Assembly: GCA_037783545.1 (NCBI GenBank)
Contig: JBBELK010000056.1
Span: 62,001 to 126,000 of the forward strand
Source: Henricia sp. BOLD:AAB3569
Taxonomy: Eukaryota > Echinodermata > Asteroidea > Spinulosida > Echinasteridae
Direction of reading: 5' to 3'
DNA length: 64,000 nucleotides
In this document: positions 10,386 through 20,605 of the stretch, one piece after another
Numbering within the stretch: the first letter of the stretch is position 1
Layout: each line of letters starts with the position of its first letter
Notes under the pieces: model-generated
Told to the model about the DNA's origin: nothing
What the model saw: only the letters and a program-made list of their open reading frames with translations
Database searches by the model: none
Program-made: the position numbers and the translations under genes

Positions 10386-10560
10386 AAGAGTAAAAAGTTT
10401 TGCAGTATGCAGCATTAGCGAACAAACGTGAAGTGAAGCACTGCGCGTCACTCGTGCTTATTTATACCACTCGTGACCACTGAACCGTTTCACTTTACAT
10501 AACAAGGGTAAAGTAGATTCATTCTAATTCGCACTGGTGCTCAACCGAATAAATCAACAT
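10386..10560 (-). repeat. Split direct repeat A1 (175 bp), element 5' end
   Basis: Nearly identical to 6543-6717 over 175 bp, both 175 bp long. It ends exactly at the junction with the host element (…AAATCAACAT then GAGCCACTGAG). Confidence 0.9.
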
Positions 10561-10947
10561 GAGCCACTGAGTGCAACGCGCAAGATAGCTTTGTCCGTGG
10601 ACAACGTGTTTGCCTCATTTCATGTTTGCCTGCTGACTGCTGATCGATCGATCGATCAGCGACTGGAAAAGCAGCGACATTTGTATGCACTGTCCTGTCC
10701 AGTGTGTACTCTGGGTACCAGACAGACCAGAGCTGTTGTGAATTATGGAAATTAGATGACGTCACGCATTTCAACGTGTCACACAAAGGTATGCCAGGAA
10801 TTCGCTCGGTATTTTGCGAGCGATTTATACGGAATATGAAAGACTGTCTTTTCGACTGTATTTCAGGTGCGCCCTCTGGCGGCCAATGGTGAATAGTCTA
10901 TGTACATCGTGTATTGCGCGCAAAAAGGCAGTCTTTCCGAAAGACTA

Positions 10948-12736
10948 CAGCAAAGGCCGACCAGAAAACGTATTATTTGTCCTTTCGAAAAGCTGCCTAC
11001 CTGTGTCTCATAAATCAGGTTCCTGTATAGAGTACAGGCGAAGTTATCACAGGAATCTTGAAGGAAATGGCTGAAATCGACATGGATTGTGTGCCTGACA
11101 AATCGACAGTATCGTAGTTTGTGTATGAGTTGGGATTCATTAACGATGTCCAAGTTGGAAATGTGCTATTTGAAAACCGCGATCTCACTCTGGCGTGTGA
11201 TGCAACGGCCCTAGACGGCAAACACATAAACGAAGTTCACGTGCAAACGCCTGCGTGTCCTGATAGGCCATATTGTCTCCAGCTGGCTCTTCTTTTTCAG
11301 AATTTGAAGAACACGCTTGGTGATCGAGCCGCCGTTAACCACAGCGTAGTTCATAAACTCGAGGAGCAACTTGACGTAAATTTGCTAGAACTTAATTGTA
11401 ATGTGCACCCAATAGACGTAGTCGCCAGGAAATGCCGGGATGTACTGAAGCAGATGGACAATGACACGGGTTCAAGAAGCGACGTGTACGGCAACGACTG
11501 CAAAGCGGTTAATTTCATTCACGGACTGACCAAAATGAGGTATAAACACGGAAAAGGTGACCTGGGTGGATTTAAGCAGTTTATGCGTCTCGAGTGTATA
11601 CAGCCAGGGGTCATCGTTCGTTACGTCGGTAACAGACTGCATACTGTTTCATCTAGCAGGTAATTTTTTCTCGATGAGAGATAAACTGGTTTGTTACTTG
11701 GAATTCTGCAGAAATACATCCATTTTGCGTACGGGTCTACTGCGAGATCTGAAAAATTAGTATATAGTGATGCATATTTTAACTGCCCCCTGGATGCGGA
11801 TGTTGTACGGAAATCCCGGCGGTTTGTTAAATTTAGATGCCATCCCATACGTAAGACAGTTTATCACAAACCTGCAGGTGATCAGAGACGACCCGGTTGT
11901 CGCTCTCACGTCAAAAAAAGACGCATTTGACTTCGAGCTGTCAACGTCAGGTGAGGTATTAAAATCTCTCCAAACGCCTCTGATTCCTGAAGCCAGTAGA
12001 GAACAGTACAAACGTACAATGGGCTTGCTATGCACCGGCATCCTTGATGTTCTGCAGCGTCAGCTACAGCCGTATTTGACTGGCGCCCTCTCTAACCCAA
12101 CAGACGCACAACTTCAGCAGTCAAAATCGGCCCCAACTCACAACATCTTTGCCGAAGGAATTTAAGATCTCACGGACAATCATTTCCGCCACGCTCCTAG
12201 TGAATTCATCGGTTTCATGGATGGCAAAGTGAAAGCCAAGACCGATCGAACGATTGAATGGTTGTCAAGTAAATATACCCGGGAGCAGCAGGTCATAGCC
12301 GACTTCTCAATATCTCGAGCACGGGAAATTAGACAGATTAGGTCACAGCGCGAGGAAGCTGGTCCGGAAAAAAAAAAGCCAAACTTTATGAAAAGTGACA
12401 GAAAAGGGACAGCGTAAACCGAGAGGAAACCCAAGAGCGTATCAAGGAAGCAGTCGACCCTCGCTGAAGAATATGATTTGGATGCGACCAAGTATGTCTT
12501 CATACAATCTGCTATCTGGAACTGTGAGTGTTGGCAAAACAAGCGATTTCAGCGTATGGTACGATGCTGGCGGGGAAGACACAGTCTACAACGGCGAAAT
12601 CATCAAGACAAAATCACGAGCTCAAATCCCCAATATTACCATTGCGTACTGGAAAACTGGGGAAAGCCAGCAAGACGTCGAAGACTATAAACTGTCACTA
12701 GCCGTAATCCTGACAGACACCATTACAGAATGATGA
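10948..12736 (+). pseudogene. Decayed ORF of unknown function, 3' part
   Basis: The frame re-enters at the target repeat and runs through KADQKTYYLSFRKAAYLCL, an in-frame stop, MAEIDMDCVPDKSTVS, another stop, then a 180-residue open stretch (11121-11663) with LTLACDATALDGKHINEVHV, LNCNVHPIDVVARK and KMRYKHGKGDLGGFKQFMR. After a frameshift near 11640 come LFHLAGNFFSMRDKLVCYLE and a block from 11767 to 12165, then an EWLSSKYTREQQVIADFS segment (12217-12417). The last block, VWYDAGGEDTVYNGEIIK … ITIAYWKTGES (to 12733), resembles a small Tudor-like fold. The alternating conserved blocks and breaks suggest a formerly coding, probably multi-copy or transposon-borne protein. I cannot name it; an Asp/His-containing core hints at, but does not prove, a transposase. 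Confidence 0.6.
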
Positions 12737-14626
12737 TCTTTTCGTAATTGACGAGTCCGAGTAATTGTGTGTTGGTAAGTGACTTTTCACGTCATGTATT
12801 ACTTTCGCTCCAGACGTGAATTATATCAGCATCCATAATAATACATGTCGTAGGTTATTATAGTCTTGCAAAGTCTGAGGTTACCCAGTTCCGGTTTGAC
12901 TTGCAACGAAGGCTAATGTAAACCCACTGCGACCATTTGTTCAGTTCTGCAAGCATGTGTGTCACCGTAGACTATTCTAAAGAGGGTGATTCAGGGTTCG
13001 GAACAACCACTACAGTAAATGAGCTCAAAGACAACAGACGTGGTCTTCTCTAACTTATATAATTACACTTGTACAATTTAATTTATAACTAATAACTGAA
13101 CGAAATTATCATTACATTGCCTGGGTTTACAGTTCTTTCACGAATGAATTTTAAGGTACCGACTTGGTAAGAAAATATATTAACAACCACTTGCAAAATC
13201 AATTTAAACAATCAGTCCGACTTATTTACTTAATTACTATTGTTAAATGTTACTTTTCAGGTGTGATTATCCAGTCAAACACCTCCGATTAATCAAAACG
13301 GCTGTCCCAAAGTCTCTCTGTCACTTGACCGTACATGTACGAGCTATTATGGTTGGACTATACCGACTTTGTGCACTCGTGCTTAGTAGATGGCCTTTCG
13401 GAGCTTCCGTCAGAGACCCTTGAAGCTTCACTGGCATAGACTTGGCACAGTCTAGGTTCAACCGGGTGTCCAACACGGGGTAAAAAGGCAATTTAAGTCG
13501 ACATCAGGCCATCTATAAGTAAAATACACCCGAATCTTGCACATTATCTCAAATACGTTTAACTTGATCAAAGTCTATTTTTCAAAATCACTTTTGAAAT
13601 CTCAACGTTATATTTTGACATCGAAATTAATCAATTTCTCTTAATATTAATATCATCGACTTTTCTTCAACGGACTGCTACTTCCAGTGGATGTTCCATT
13701 AATCTCAACTTTTCAAGAATATTCAATCATTTTCCTTAAATATAGTCTAAATCATACCAGGGCAAATTGCATAATCACCACAATGCAAATCTCTATTTCT
13801 GAATACATGTATATACGTTTACCAGACAATTTAAACAAAATTCATAAAATACTACTTACGGTTATGTCCTTAAATCGGGATAGGTGACGTGTCGAGGCTG
13901 AGTGTTGCAAAATTGGACCGGATTTTGCTCGGTGTTAGTTTTGGCCTTGAAATTGGCCAAACGTCGACCAGATCGTACCGGGACTGACTTTCTCCGGTCG
14001 ATCATCACCTGCTGCGCCAGGGACTTGAGACAGTTGGTACCGGTCTCTGCTCACACTCAAACAGACACACGGTCACACCCACTCACGAAGTGTTCAAACG
14101 AAAGGTCAAAAATAGTATGAATGTAACAGTGTCACGCACGAACGGACGAAAACGCCGACAACAAAGAACATTCGTTTAACAATGCACATACGGACAACGG
14201 ACAATAACCATGGCCATCGTTCGACTGCACAACGCACCCCTATTCATTTTACCTGAAACTTGTCATTACTCTATTGGCCATAATAATACAATGTCCCATC
14301 TAGTAACCGTGACCGCATCTGGTTGGTTGGAAGTGTCCGGCGCGCAGGCGCAGCAGAGCGGTTAACAGGTATGGGCGGCAAAAGCAAATTAGGCTAAAAA
14401 CGGAGAACTTTCTGACAATGTGCCATAGTTTGCCACATTTTATTTCTGATCGATTCTCCACTCGCATAGTACACGAATCATCACGAAACACACTAAGTAA
14501 CGGCTTCAATAGTGGTTCACACTATCGACACATCTAACCGCATGCGGAGCTGAGCAAAACACACGGGAAGCACGCATCGCGCGCGCCATTTTCATCCGTT
14601 TATTTAATTCCGCGAGCAAAGCGTCA
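12737..14626. other. No gene recognised
   Basis: AT-rich, low-similarity sequence. Short open frames (for example 13687-13887) show no family motif. A splice-acceptor-like TACTTTTCAG lies near 13260 with nothing coding after it. Confidence 0.4.
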
Positions 14627-16287
14627 GGTGCCCGGCATAAGGGCATAAGAGCGTTCTGACGTGAAAAATCACTTTTCGAGAAAATCGCATTTGAAGGAAA
14701 AATCGTTCTCGAACGCGTTTTATAAATCGTACACATTTTTTAAAGGTTCACATGAATGTATTATAATTGTTGGAACAAAATATGTCAATGTCCGATGATA
14801 ATGTTTAAATTTCATTAAAATAGAGGCAGTTTTCTGCATATGCCCTTTTGCCGGGAACAATTAGGTGCGTTGGCTTACACGCAGAAGGGCGTAAGCGCTC
14901 ATATGCCCTTTTGCTGGGAAGAAAGTGGTGCGTTGCCGGGAATAATGTGGTGCGTTTCATTGAGCGCATAAGGGCGTAAGTGCCCATTATGCCCTTCTGC
15001 CGGGAAGAATGTTTATAAATAAAAGACGTTGACACTACGTAGGGTCATTACCGAAAATTTTCCTTGCTTCTATAAGACAAACAAAATGAGTGTGGTTCGG
15101 GTTTCAGGCCAATTTTTAGAGGGCTTAGCAAGGTTCTGGTTTGCAACGGATGTTTTCTTATGATCACACATTTGTCTGGTTTGTATAACGTCTAATTTTG
15201 TATGTACTCTCGACCAAGGTAGTGGTAGGAATGGTAAAAAGATTTCAATCCAACGGGGGTTGGCCAATGGGTGGGGTGGGGCTGGGGTGGGGTGGGGTGG
15301 GGTGTTGTCGGACTAGGGGGTAGAAACTAATAGCATCCATTAAGTAACAGTTACATTTCCAGCACTGTATTGTTATTTGTCCATTTGCTTTATTTACAAA
15401 ATGCATTTTCAAATTTGATTGAATTGAAAAAGAAAAATACATGTACACAAACGATTTGATTTGTTGAAGGTGTTCCCCATTTTCTTGCAGTTCGTTGCTA
15501 GAAAGGCCTATGTTTACCATAATCCATGGCCCCGAAGGAGAAGAGTCTTTAAACAACTCTTTGGCTAATCTGGTTAAAAAAACGAAACAAATTACTAAAT
15601 AAATGAATGAATAAATAAAAAAAGGAATTTATTTACTGTCCTGACGTGAATCTTTAGAGGAATGTATTTTCAATTTTTGTAATACTTTCTACTCCTCTTA
15701 AATGCATGAAGATGTTTGGCAATTGTTTTTGTTAATTTTACTGAAGGCCCTTTACATTAAAAATGCTTTTCCGGATAATTCAGATTGCTATTATATTCCG
15801 TTAAATTCATAAACCCACAATTTGATTCTGAATTAACTTTCGCGCCGTGCGATCAGGGGTCGAGTCTCCAGCCGCAAAGGTCACAATAAACTGGTTTCCT
15901 GTCACAATTAGGTCGTGCATTGCGCGCCATGCTGTTAGTTTTGTATGTAACAGTTTCCGTTCAAGCACGCTTCACCACGAAGAAGCGCAGTAAGACAGTG
16001 TACCAGTTTAAACCTATAAGCGTTATGTCCTTCTGCCGGGAAGCCCGTCGACCACGATGGTCTCGGCAGAAGGTTGCAAGGCGCTTTATGCCCTTCTGCT
16101 GGGAACAAATTCCGTCTGGTCAGCTTTATGCCCTTTTACAATTAGTGTTTACGTCATAGTGACGTTATTTGGGAAATCAATAAGTGGATAGGATTAAAGC
16201 GCGTACAAAATAGGATATAATGGGGCATTAATAAAAAAATGACTTCAGTGACCGATTTCAGCCCTTATGCCCTTTTGCCAGGCACCC
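14627..16287. mobile_element. TIR element with dispersed subterminal TTATGCCCTTYTGCCGGGAA motifs
   Basis: The left end GGTGCCCGGCATAAGGGCATAAG is mirrored by the right end, whose reverse complement reads GGGTGCCTGGCAAAAGGGCATAAG. Between them at least eight copies of a 20-bp motif (TTATGCCCTTYTGCCGGGAA and variants) lie on both strands, near 14630, 14842, 14885, 14899, 14965, 14985, 16022, 16085, 16124 and 16262, clustered at the two ends. Arrays of subterminal repeats in both orientations are usual transposase-binding sites. No transposase is visible. Target duplication unclear. Confidence 0.65.
15254..15304 (+). other. G-rich tract with quadruplex potential
   Basis: At least seven runs of three to four G (GGGTGGGGTGGGGCTGGGG and onward) in 50 bases, inside the element 14627-16287. 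The pattern satisfies the usual G3+N1-7 rule on the plus strand. Confidence 0.6.
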
Positions 16288-17681
16288 GACAAAAGCTACC
16301 TGAGCGATCCAGCCGCCTGAGTTCAGCCACATGTTCGAAAACAAAGAATACATTCGTCACAGGATGTTTTTCAAACGAACCATTTTGTGGTGGAATGTAT
16401 TTTTATTGCGCTGTTGTACGTACAACGGACATGACGGATTAAAAATCGACGGACAAGTAGACCTCGGATCAACTCTTCCGTCATCTGTCAATTTGACGTA
16501 CGAAACCTTCGGATACGTTAATTTTTCTACTCAACGTACGTAAATGAAGATGATTCCTGAGACATTTTACGTAGCCTACGTCTGACCATGGAGGAAGGAA
16601 ACATGGTCTGACGGACAAAAATGGTGCAGTGTGAACTCGCCCTTAGTCATAATTATGACATATGGTATTAAAGCCATAATTATAACTTGAATGTGTTAAT
16701 TACATGTGTGACTTATGAGAAGGCGCGGTTCATAGCGCGTCCCACGCTGTATTCGATTGGCTGTTTAGTGTATTCTGCGTTCATATTTTGTAACGTCACA
16801 ATTTATCTAAGTATTTGACTTACTAAAGTAAAATTCTTAGAAGGCTTTGAATACGAGATAGTATTTGGCTTGGCTAAGAAAATGACCTATTAAGTAAAGT
16901 TTTTACTTAATTTAAGTATTGAATTGAATACCGCCCCAGATCTTTAAGCAACCTGCGGTATACCTAACTTGAAAGCAAAGTATTAATTAACCAACTGGTT
17001 AAAGAAAATTTTACCCAACTCATAGAATTTAACCAACATTGGAAGTTTTTTAACCAAGAGATTTTACCTAGTGATATTACCCAGTGATATTTTAACAAAC
17101 GTTCTGACAGTGTAAATAGACTAACATTCGTGTATTTAGACACAGTCTGTAAGGACAGTACAATAATATCCGTAATTTTAGGTCAGCCCAGGTTGGACTC
17201 CTTTCCTCGCTGCAGTCATATAGTTAAATCAAATACATGTACAGGCTACGGCAATAACTGGATGTTTTCCTGGCTATATCATTGCCTTTTCTAGTCACGA
17301 TGTCCCCAATAATGTCATCAAACTAAGGATATTGTTTGTTGCGCATTACGACACAACACACTGTGCAGTCATTTTCACGTAATCTGCGTAGCGTAGGGCT
17401 ATTTAAGTTTGTCTACTTTGTCGAGTGACAAACTATGTTTGTCAGGCTGACAAACTGACATTACTTGTTAATTTTTTCCACATTACTAATTAATTTTTTC
17501 CACATTACTAATTAATTTTCCTGAATAACAGAATGACTAGTTCATTGTTCCGCATCACTAATTATTATTTTTAAATTTGTCAAATAAGACATATTTTCGT
17601 AATTAATTAAAATTAGTCAAAACGAACGACGTATGACTATTTATAAATTAGTCAAATAAGACCCAGTGTACTTACTTACTT
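16288..17681. other. No gene recognised
   Basis: AT-rich. It holds a short tandem duplication of ATTAATTTTTTCCACATTAC at about 17466-17515 and two GTCAAATAAGAC copies (about 17578 and 17651). No coding motif is seen on either strand. Confidence 0.4.
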
Positions 17682-18369
17682 AAGGGGCCATTTCACCAAG
17701 GATTGTTTTTTCCAATCGGCCCGATCTGGACCAGATTGTCCCCGATGAATCAATTGTTTTGATCGGCCCGATTGTCGTCATGAATCGCCTCCAATCGTCC
17801 CCCTTTTTGACCCGATTGAGTCCCGACCAATGGACCATGGCGGGGGACGAATCACGGACGTTCCTCGCGCGATCGACACGTTTCCGGGGCGCAAGTATGC
17901 GAAAGTACGCGCAAGTCCCCGCAGGTACACGTTTTGGGCGATCCCGGCTCGGGAGAGAACGCTTTCGGCCGCTCTGCGGCCGATGTCCGCCGTTCTTCCC
18001 GCGAGAGTGGCCGAATGTAGGCGTATGTTGACGCAGGGAGCCGCAGGAAGCCGAAAGTAAACGGTCTTCGGACGATTTAAACGATCTTCGGACGTTCTTT
18101 GGCCGACCAAATTTGCCTAGATCGGCCGGAAATCGGTGTTTTTGGGGCCCGACTATATAAATCGAGCCAGATCGAAGCCTTTCATCACTTTCTGACCAGC
18201 CATGCAGGTCAGTCGTCCGAGGATCTGGTGAGGGTCGGGTGATTACACTCCGCCGACACTACATACGACCCTCGGTAGAGAGCGGCAGAGGCTATACGAA
18301 AGCTCCAGAGGGCAGGCGAGACAAGGGGACCTTCAGGGGACCCTCGGACGACCAAGACGACCACGGGCC

Positions 18370-18772
18370 GGGTAATTTTTTTTCCCAGGATGGTAAAGGC
18401 CATTGAGAATATTCTCTGCTTTTGATTGGTGCATTGTAAATGAATATTCATATTTTCTATATAGCGCCCTCAAGAGTTATTAAATAAAAGGGATATAAGA
18501 AAGAAAATTTAAGGGTTTGTCGAGTCGTTTGGTAGTCTAGTGGTTAAGACGTGGGACTATTAATCGAGAGATTGCGGGTTCGAATCTCCTCTCTCGTAGT
18601 TTTTTTCTTCATTAATTGAGGAAAGACCTATAGGCACGGTCTAACTCTCGAACCCACGCAGTTGTGTTAAGTGACAGCTATCAACAAAACACTTCAGTAT
18701 GCAATATATGCATGTGGTTAGGCCAATCAGGAGCAATCTTCCCTTAACCATCCTGGGGGAAAAAATTACGCC
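18370..18772 (+). mobile_element. Second TIR element with internal tRNA-like unit
   Basis: The left end GGGTAATTTTTTTTCCCAGG(ATGGT) and right end (ACCAT)CCTGGGGGAAAAAATTACGCC are inverted copies. An 8-bp target repeat CACGGGCC flanks it (18362-18369 and 18773-18780). Like the element at 5782-6172 it begins (G)TAATTTTTTTT, is about 400 bp and carries a tRNA-like module in the middle, although the interior sequences are not alike. It inserted into the 17682-19018 element. Confidence 0.75.
18524..18598 (+). other. tRNA-like Pol III promoter module (Asn-like loop)
   Basis: An A-box-like TAGTCTAGTGGTTAAGAC (about 18533-18550) and a perfect B box GGTTCGAATC (18577-18586) bracket a CTATTAA loop. 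The cloverleaf stems pair poorly, so I read a tRNA-derived head and not a functional tRNA. Confidence 0.6.
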
Positions 18773-18790
18773 CACGGGCCGACGGTTTTT

Positions 18791-18834
18791 GATCGGCTAC
18801 TGTTTTTCAACATGTTTAAAAACAGTAGCCGATC
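18791..18834. repeat. Perfect 17-bp-arm hairpin
   Basis: GATCGGCTACTGTTTTT and its exact complement flank a 10-base loop (CAACATGTTT) inside the transposon at 17682-19018. Confidence 0.8.
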
Positions 18835-19024
18835 ACTTTTTCGGTGCCCGACCCTCGGAGGACTGAGGCGATCGCGCCATATCTTTCCCCGAAGGTATAG
18901 GGTAGTGCTTGACAGTGCGCGCAGGTTCCCGACTATTTTCGCAAAAATGCGGCCGATCGACCACAAAAAGGATCGGGTACTATCGGGACCAAAACAATCC
19001 TTGGTGAAATGACCCCTTCACTTA

Positions 19025-20605
19025 TGGTCCCCGTCATAACTAACGATGGGGGACTCTTCAGTGGCGTCGGTCGCGCTTCTCCTCAGCACACCGTTTGAGT
19101 CTTCCTTCGCAGAGGATCTTACCACTTGTAATGTGGTGCCTCCAGGTAGGAAAGTCAGCCGTGAGATTGTACGTACCAGTCCTTCTCAAGATCAAATATC
19201 TTTAAGTCCTCCTTGACGCAGTCCTTCCACTATTTTTCGGGCGGCCACGCGATCTGCACCCATCTGCAAACTCACAAAGAGGAGCTGTTTTGGCAAGCGG
19301 TGGTCTGGTATTCTACAGATAGACATCATGGCCAAGCCATCTCAGGCGGTTGCTGCGTATCATGGAATCGATGGTGGTAGTGTCTTGCTTTTCTCAGCAC
19401 TTCAATGTGGTCACCTTGTGCCACCATTTGATCTTCAGGATCTGTCTCAGTGATCTTTGATGAAACATTTCCAGGAGGCGAATGTGGGGTGCGTGTACTC
19501 CAGGTTTACTTCCGTATAATAAGCAAGGTAAAACCAGAGCCTTGTAGACTGTAACTTTTGTGGCATGGGAGAGGCCTTTACGGTTCCAGCATCTGGTAGA
19601 TAGTGAGTGGAAAGCAGCTGCTCCCCTTGCAATTAGTCGTCTTTTGATTCCATGTATCCAAGGAAGCGTCGTCAGTAAGTTCTCCGCCGAGGTATGTGAA
19701 GCTGTGTGCCTGAGTAAGTTGGTGATTGTCTATAGTGATAGGTGGAGGATTATCACATCAATATTGCATCACTTCTGTATTTGGTTTGCTGACAGTGAGT
19801 CCCCAGTCATTGCACGCACCGTTATAACGGCATCTGCTACATTCTGAAGTGATTCTGCTGTTTTTGGCACTGTGCGCGGCCTCATCAGCATACAGGAAGT
19901 CATCCAGCCTGGCAATCGTGACTGACTTGGTCTTCAAGCGCCTAAGTTTGAACAGCTCACCGTCAAGCGTATACTTATATCAATCCCGAAGTGCTCCATG
20001 GATTTGTGAGCATGGCGCAGAACGAAGGAAAAGAAAAGGATGAACAGGGTGGGGGCCAGTATGCAGCCTTGTATGCAGCCTTAAACCAGATGAGACCTCA
20101 ACAGATTCAGTCATCTCGCCATCCACGAGTACCTGTGCTTGTATGCCTTCGTGAAGGCTGCAAATGATGTTTGCTATTTTTGCTGGAATTCCAACTCGTA
20201 TAAGTAGTTGCCATACTAGGTCTCTGTTCACAGTGTCAAAAGCTTTGACTAGATCCACAAAAGTGAGGTCAAGTTCCTGGTGTTGTTCACGCCATTTTTG
20301 TGAAACGTCCAGGTTGGAAACTACACTGTGCCTCCGGTATGTATGGAGCAATTTGAGGCCATATTCGGTTTAGAACTACTCGGGCATATAGTTTCCCTAC
20401 TGTAGCCAGTAGTGTTATGCCACGGTAGTTTTCACGGTAGAAGTCACTGGGAACACGTTCTTCTTCCCAGATGATCAGCAGCAGTTTGTGGAGTTCAACA
20501 GGTTGTGAACCTCCTGTTGTGAGGATTTCGCTGCAAATACCATCCGGACCTGGTGCTTTCCCAGGCTTTAGCTGTTTCAGCGCTTTCTCGATCTCAGCAA
20601 GTGTT
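19025..20605 (-). mobile_element. LINE retrotransposon 3' part (RT), decayed
   Basis: Minus-strand RT motifs in order: IEKALKQLKPGKAPGPDG (about 20590), NYRGITLLATVGKLYARVV, LDLTFVDLVKAFDTVNRD (within 19980-20351), VDGEMTESVEVSSGL, LDDFLYADEA (about 19890, YADE replacing YADD) and a C-terminal SFTYLGGEL then HIRLLEMFHQRSLRQILKIK. It is a non-LTR element whose style matches widespread 'endonuclease-reverse transcriptase' LINEs. Frameshifts and the damaged catalytic box show that it is dead. It is cut at 20605 by the tail of the next LINE. Confidence 0.8.

Larger units (their letters stand above)
6201..10560 (-). mobile_element. DIRS/PAT-like tyrosine-recombinase retrotransposon with split direct repeats
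   Basis: Read on the minus strand the order is: repeat A1 (10560-10386), gag zinc knuckle (about 10350), RT (about 10008-9560), a tandem-repeat block, tyrosine recombinase fragment (7765-7480), repeat B1 (6798-6718), repeat A2 (6717-6543), 266 bp, repeat B2 (6276-6201). B1 and A2 touch, and A1 and B2 form the termini. This is the split-direct-repeat layout known for PAT- and Ngaro-type elements, in which the B1-A2 junction mirrors the circle joint. Copy 2 of the host element at 34589/34590 is the empty site, and no target duplication is present, as expected for recombinase-mediated integration. All coding parts are decayed. Confidence 0.85.
3615..10947. mobile_element. 2.57-kb terminal-hairpin element, copy 1, with two nested insertions
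   Basis: The ends match the uninterrupted copy at 32411-34977: the left end starts (T)AGTCTTGATGCAAGAC and the right end finishes AGTCTTTCCGAAAGACTA. A 9-bp target repeat CAGCAAAGG flanks it (3606-3614 and 10948-10956). Removing the insertions at 5782-6172 (plus one repeat) and 6201-10560 leaves about 2569 bp, against 2567 bp for copy 2. The true inverted repeat at the tips is short (AGTCTT), but each tip folds on itself. No transposase frame is visible, so it is non-autonomous. The superfamily is unassigned; 9-10-bp duplications would suit Mutator- or Merlin-like transposition. Confidence 0.85.
17682..19018. mobile_element. DNA transposon (MITE-like) with about 28-bp TIRs, hosting a nested element
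   Basis: The left end AAGGGGCCATTTCACCAAGG (then ATTGTTTT) is inverted at the right end with one mismatch (AAGGGGTCATTTCACC...). The interior is unusually rich in CGATCGGCC and GATCGG words and lacks a transposase. A 403-bp TIR element is nested at 18370-18772. Without it the element is about 930 bp. A target duplication is not clear (CTTACTTA against CACTTATG). Confidence 0.75.

Noticed and set aside
10069..10431. Plus-strand open frames with Pro/Arg-rich products
   Set aside because: They are the antisense shadow of the retrotransposon Gag region read on the minus strand.
18524..18598. Functional tRNA gene
   Set aside because: A and B boxes are good, but the acceptor and anticodon stems do not pair and there is no clear T-run terminator directly after; a tRNA-derived element fits better.
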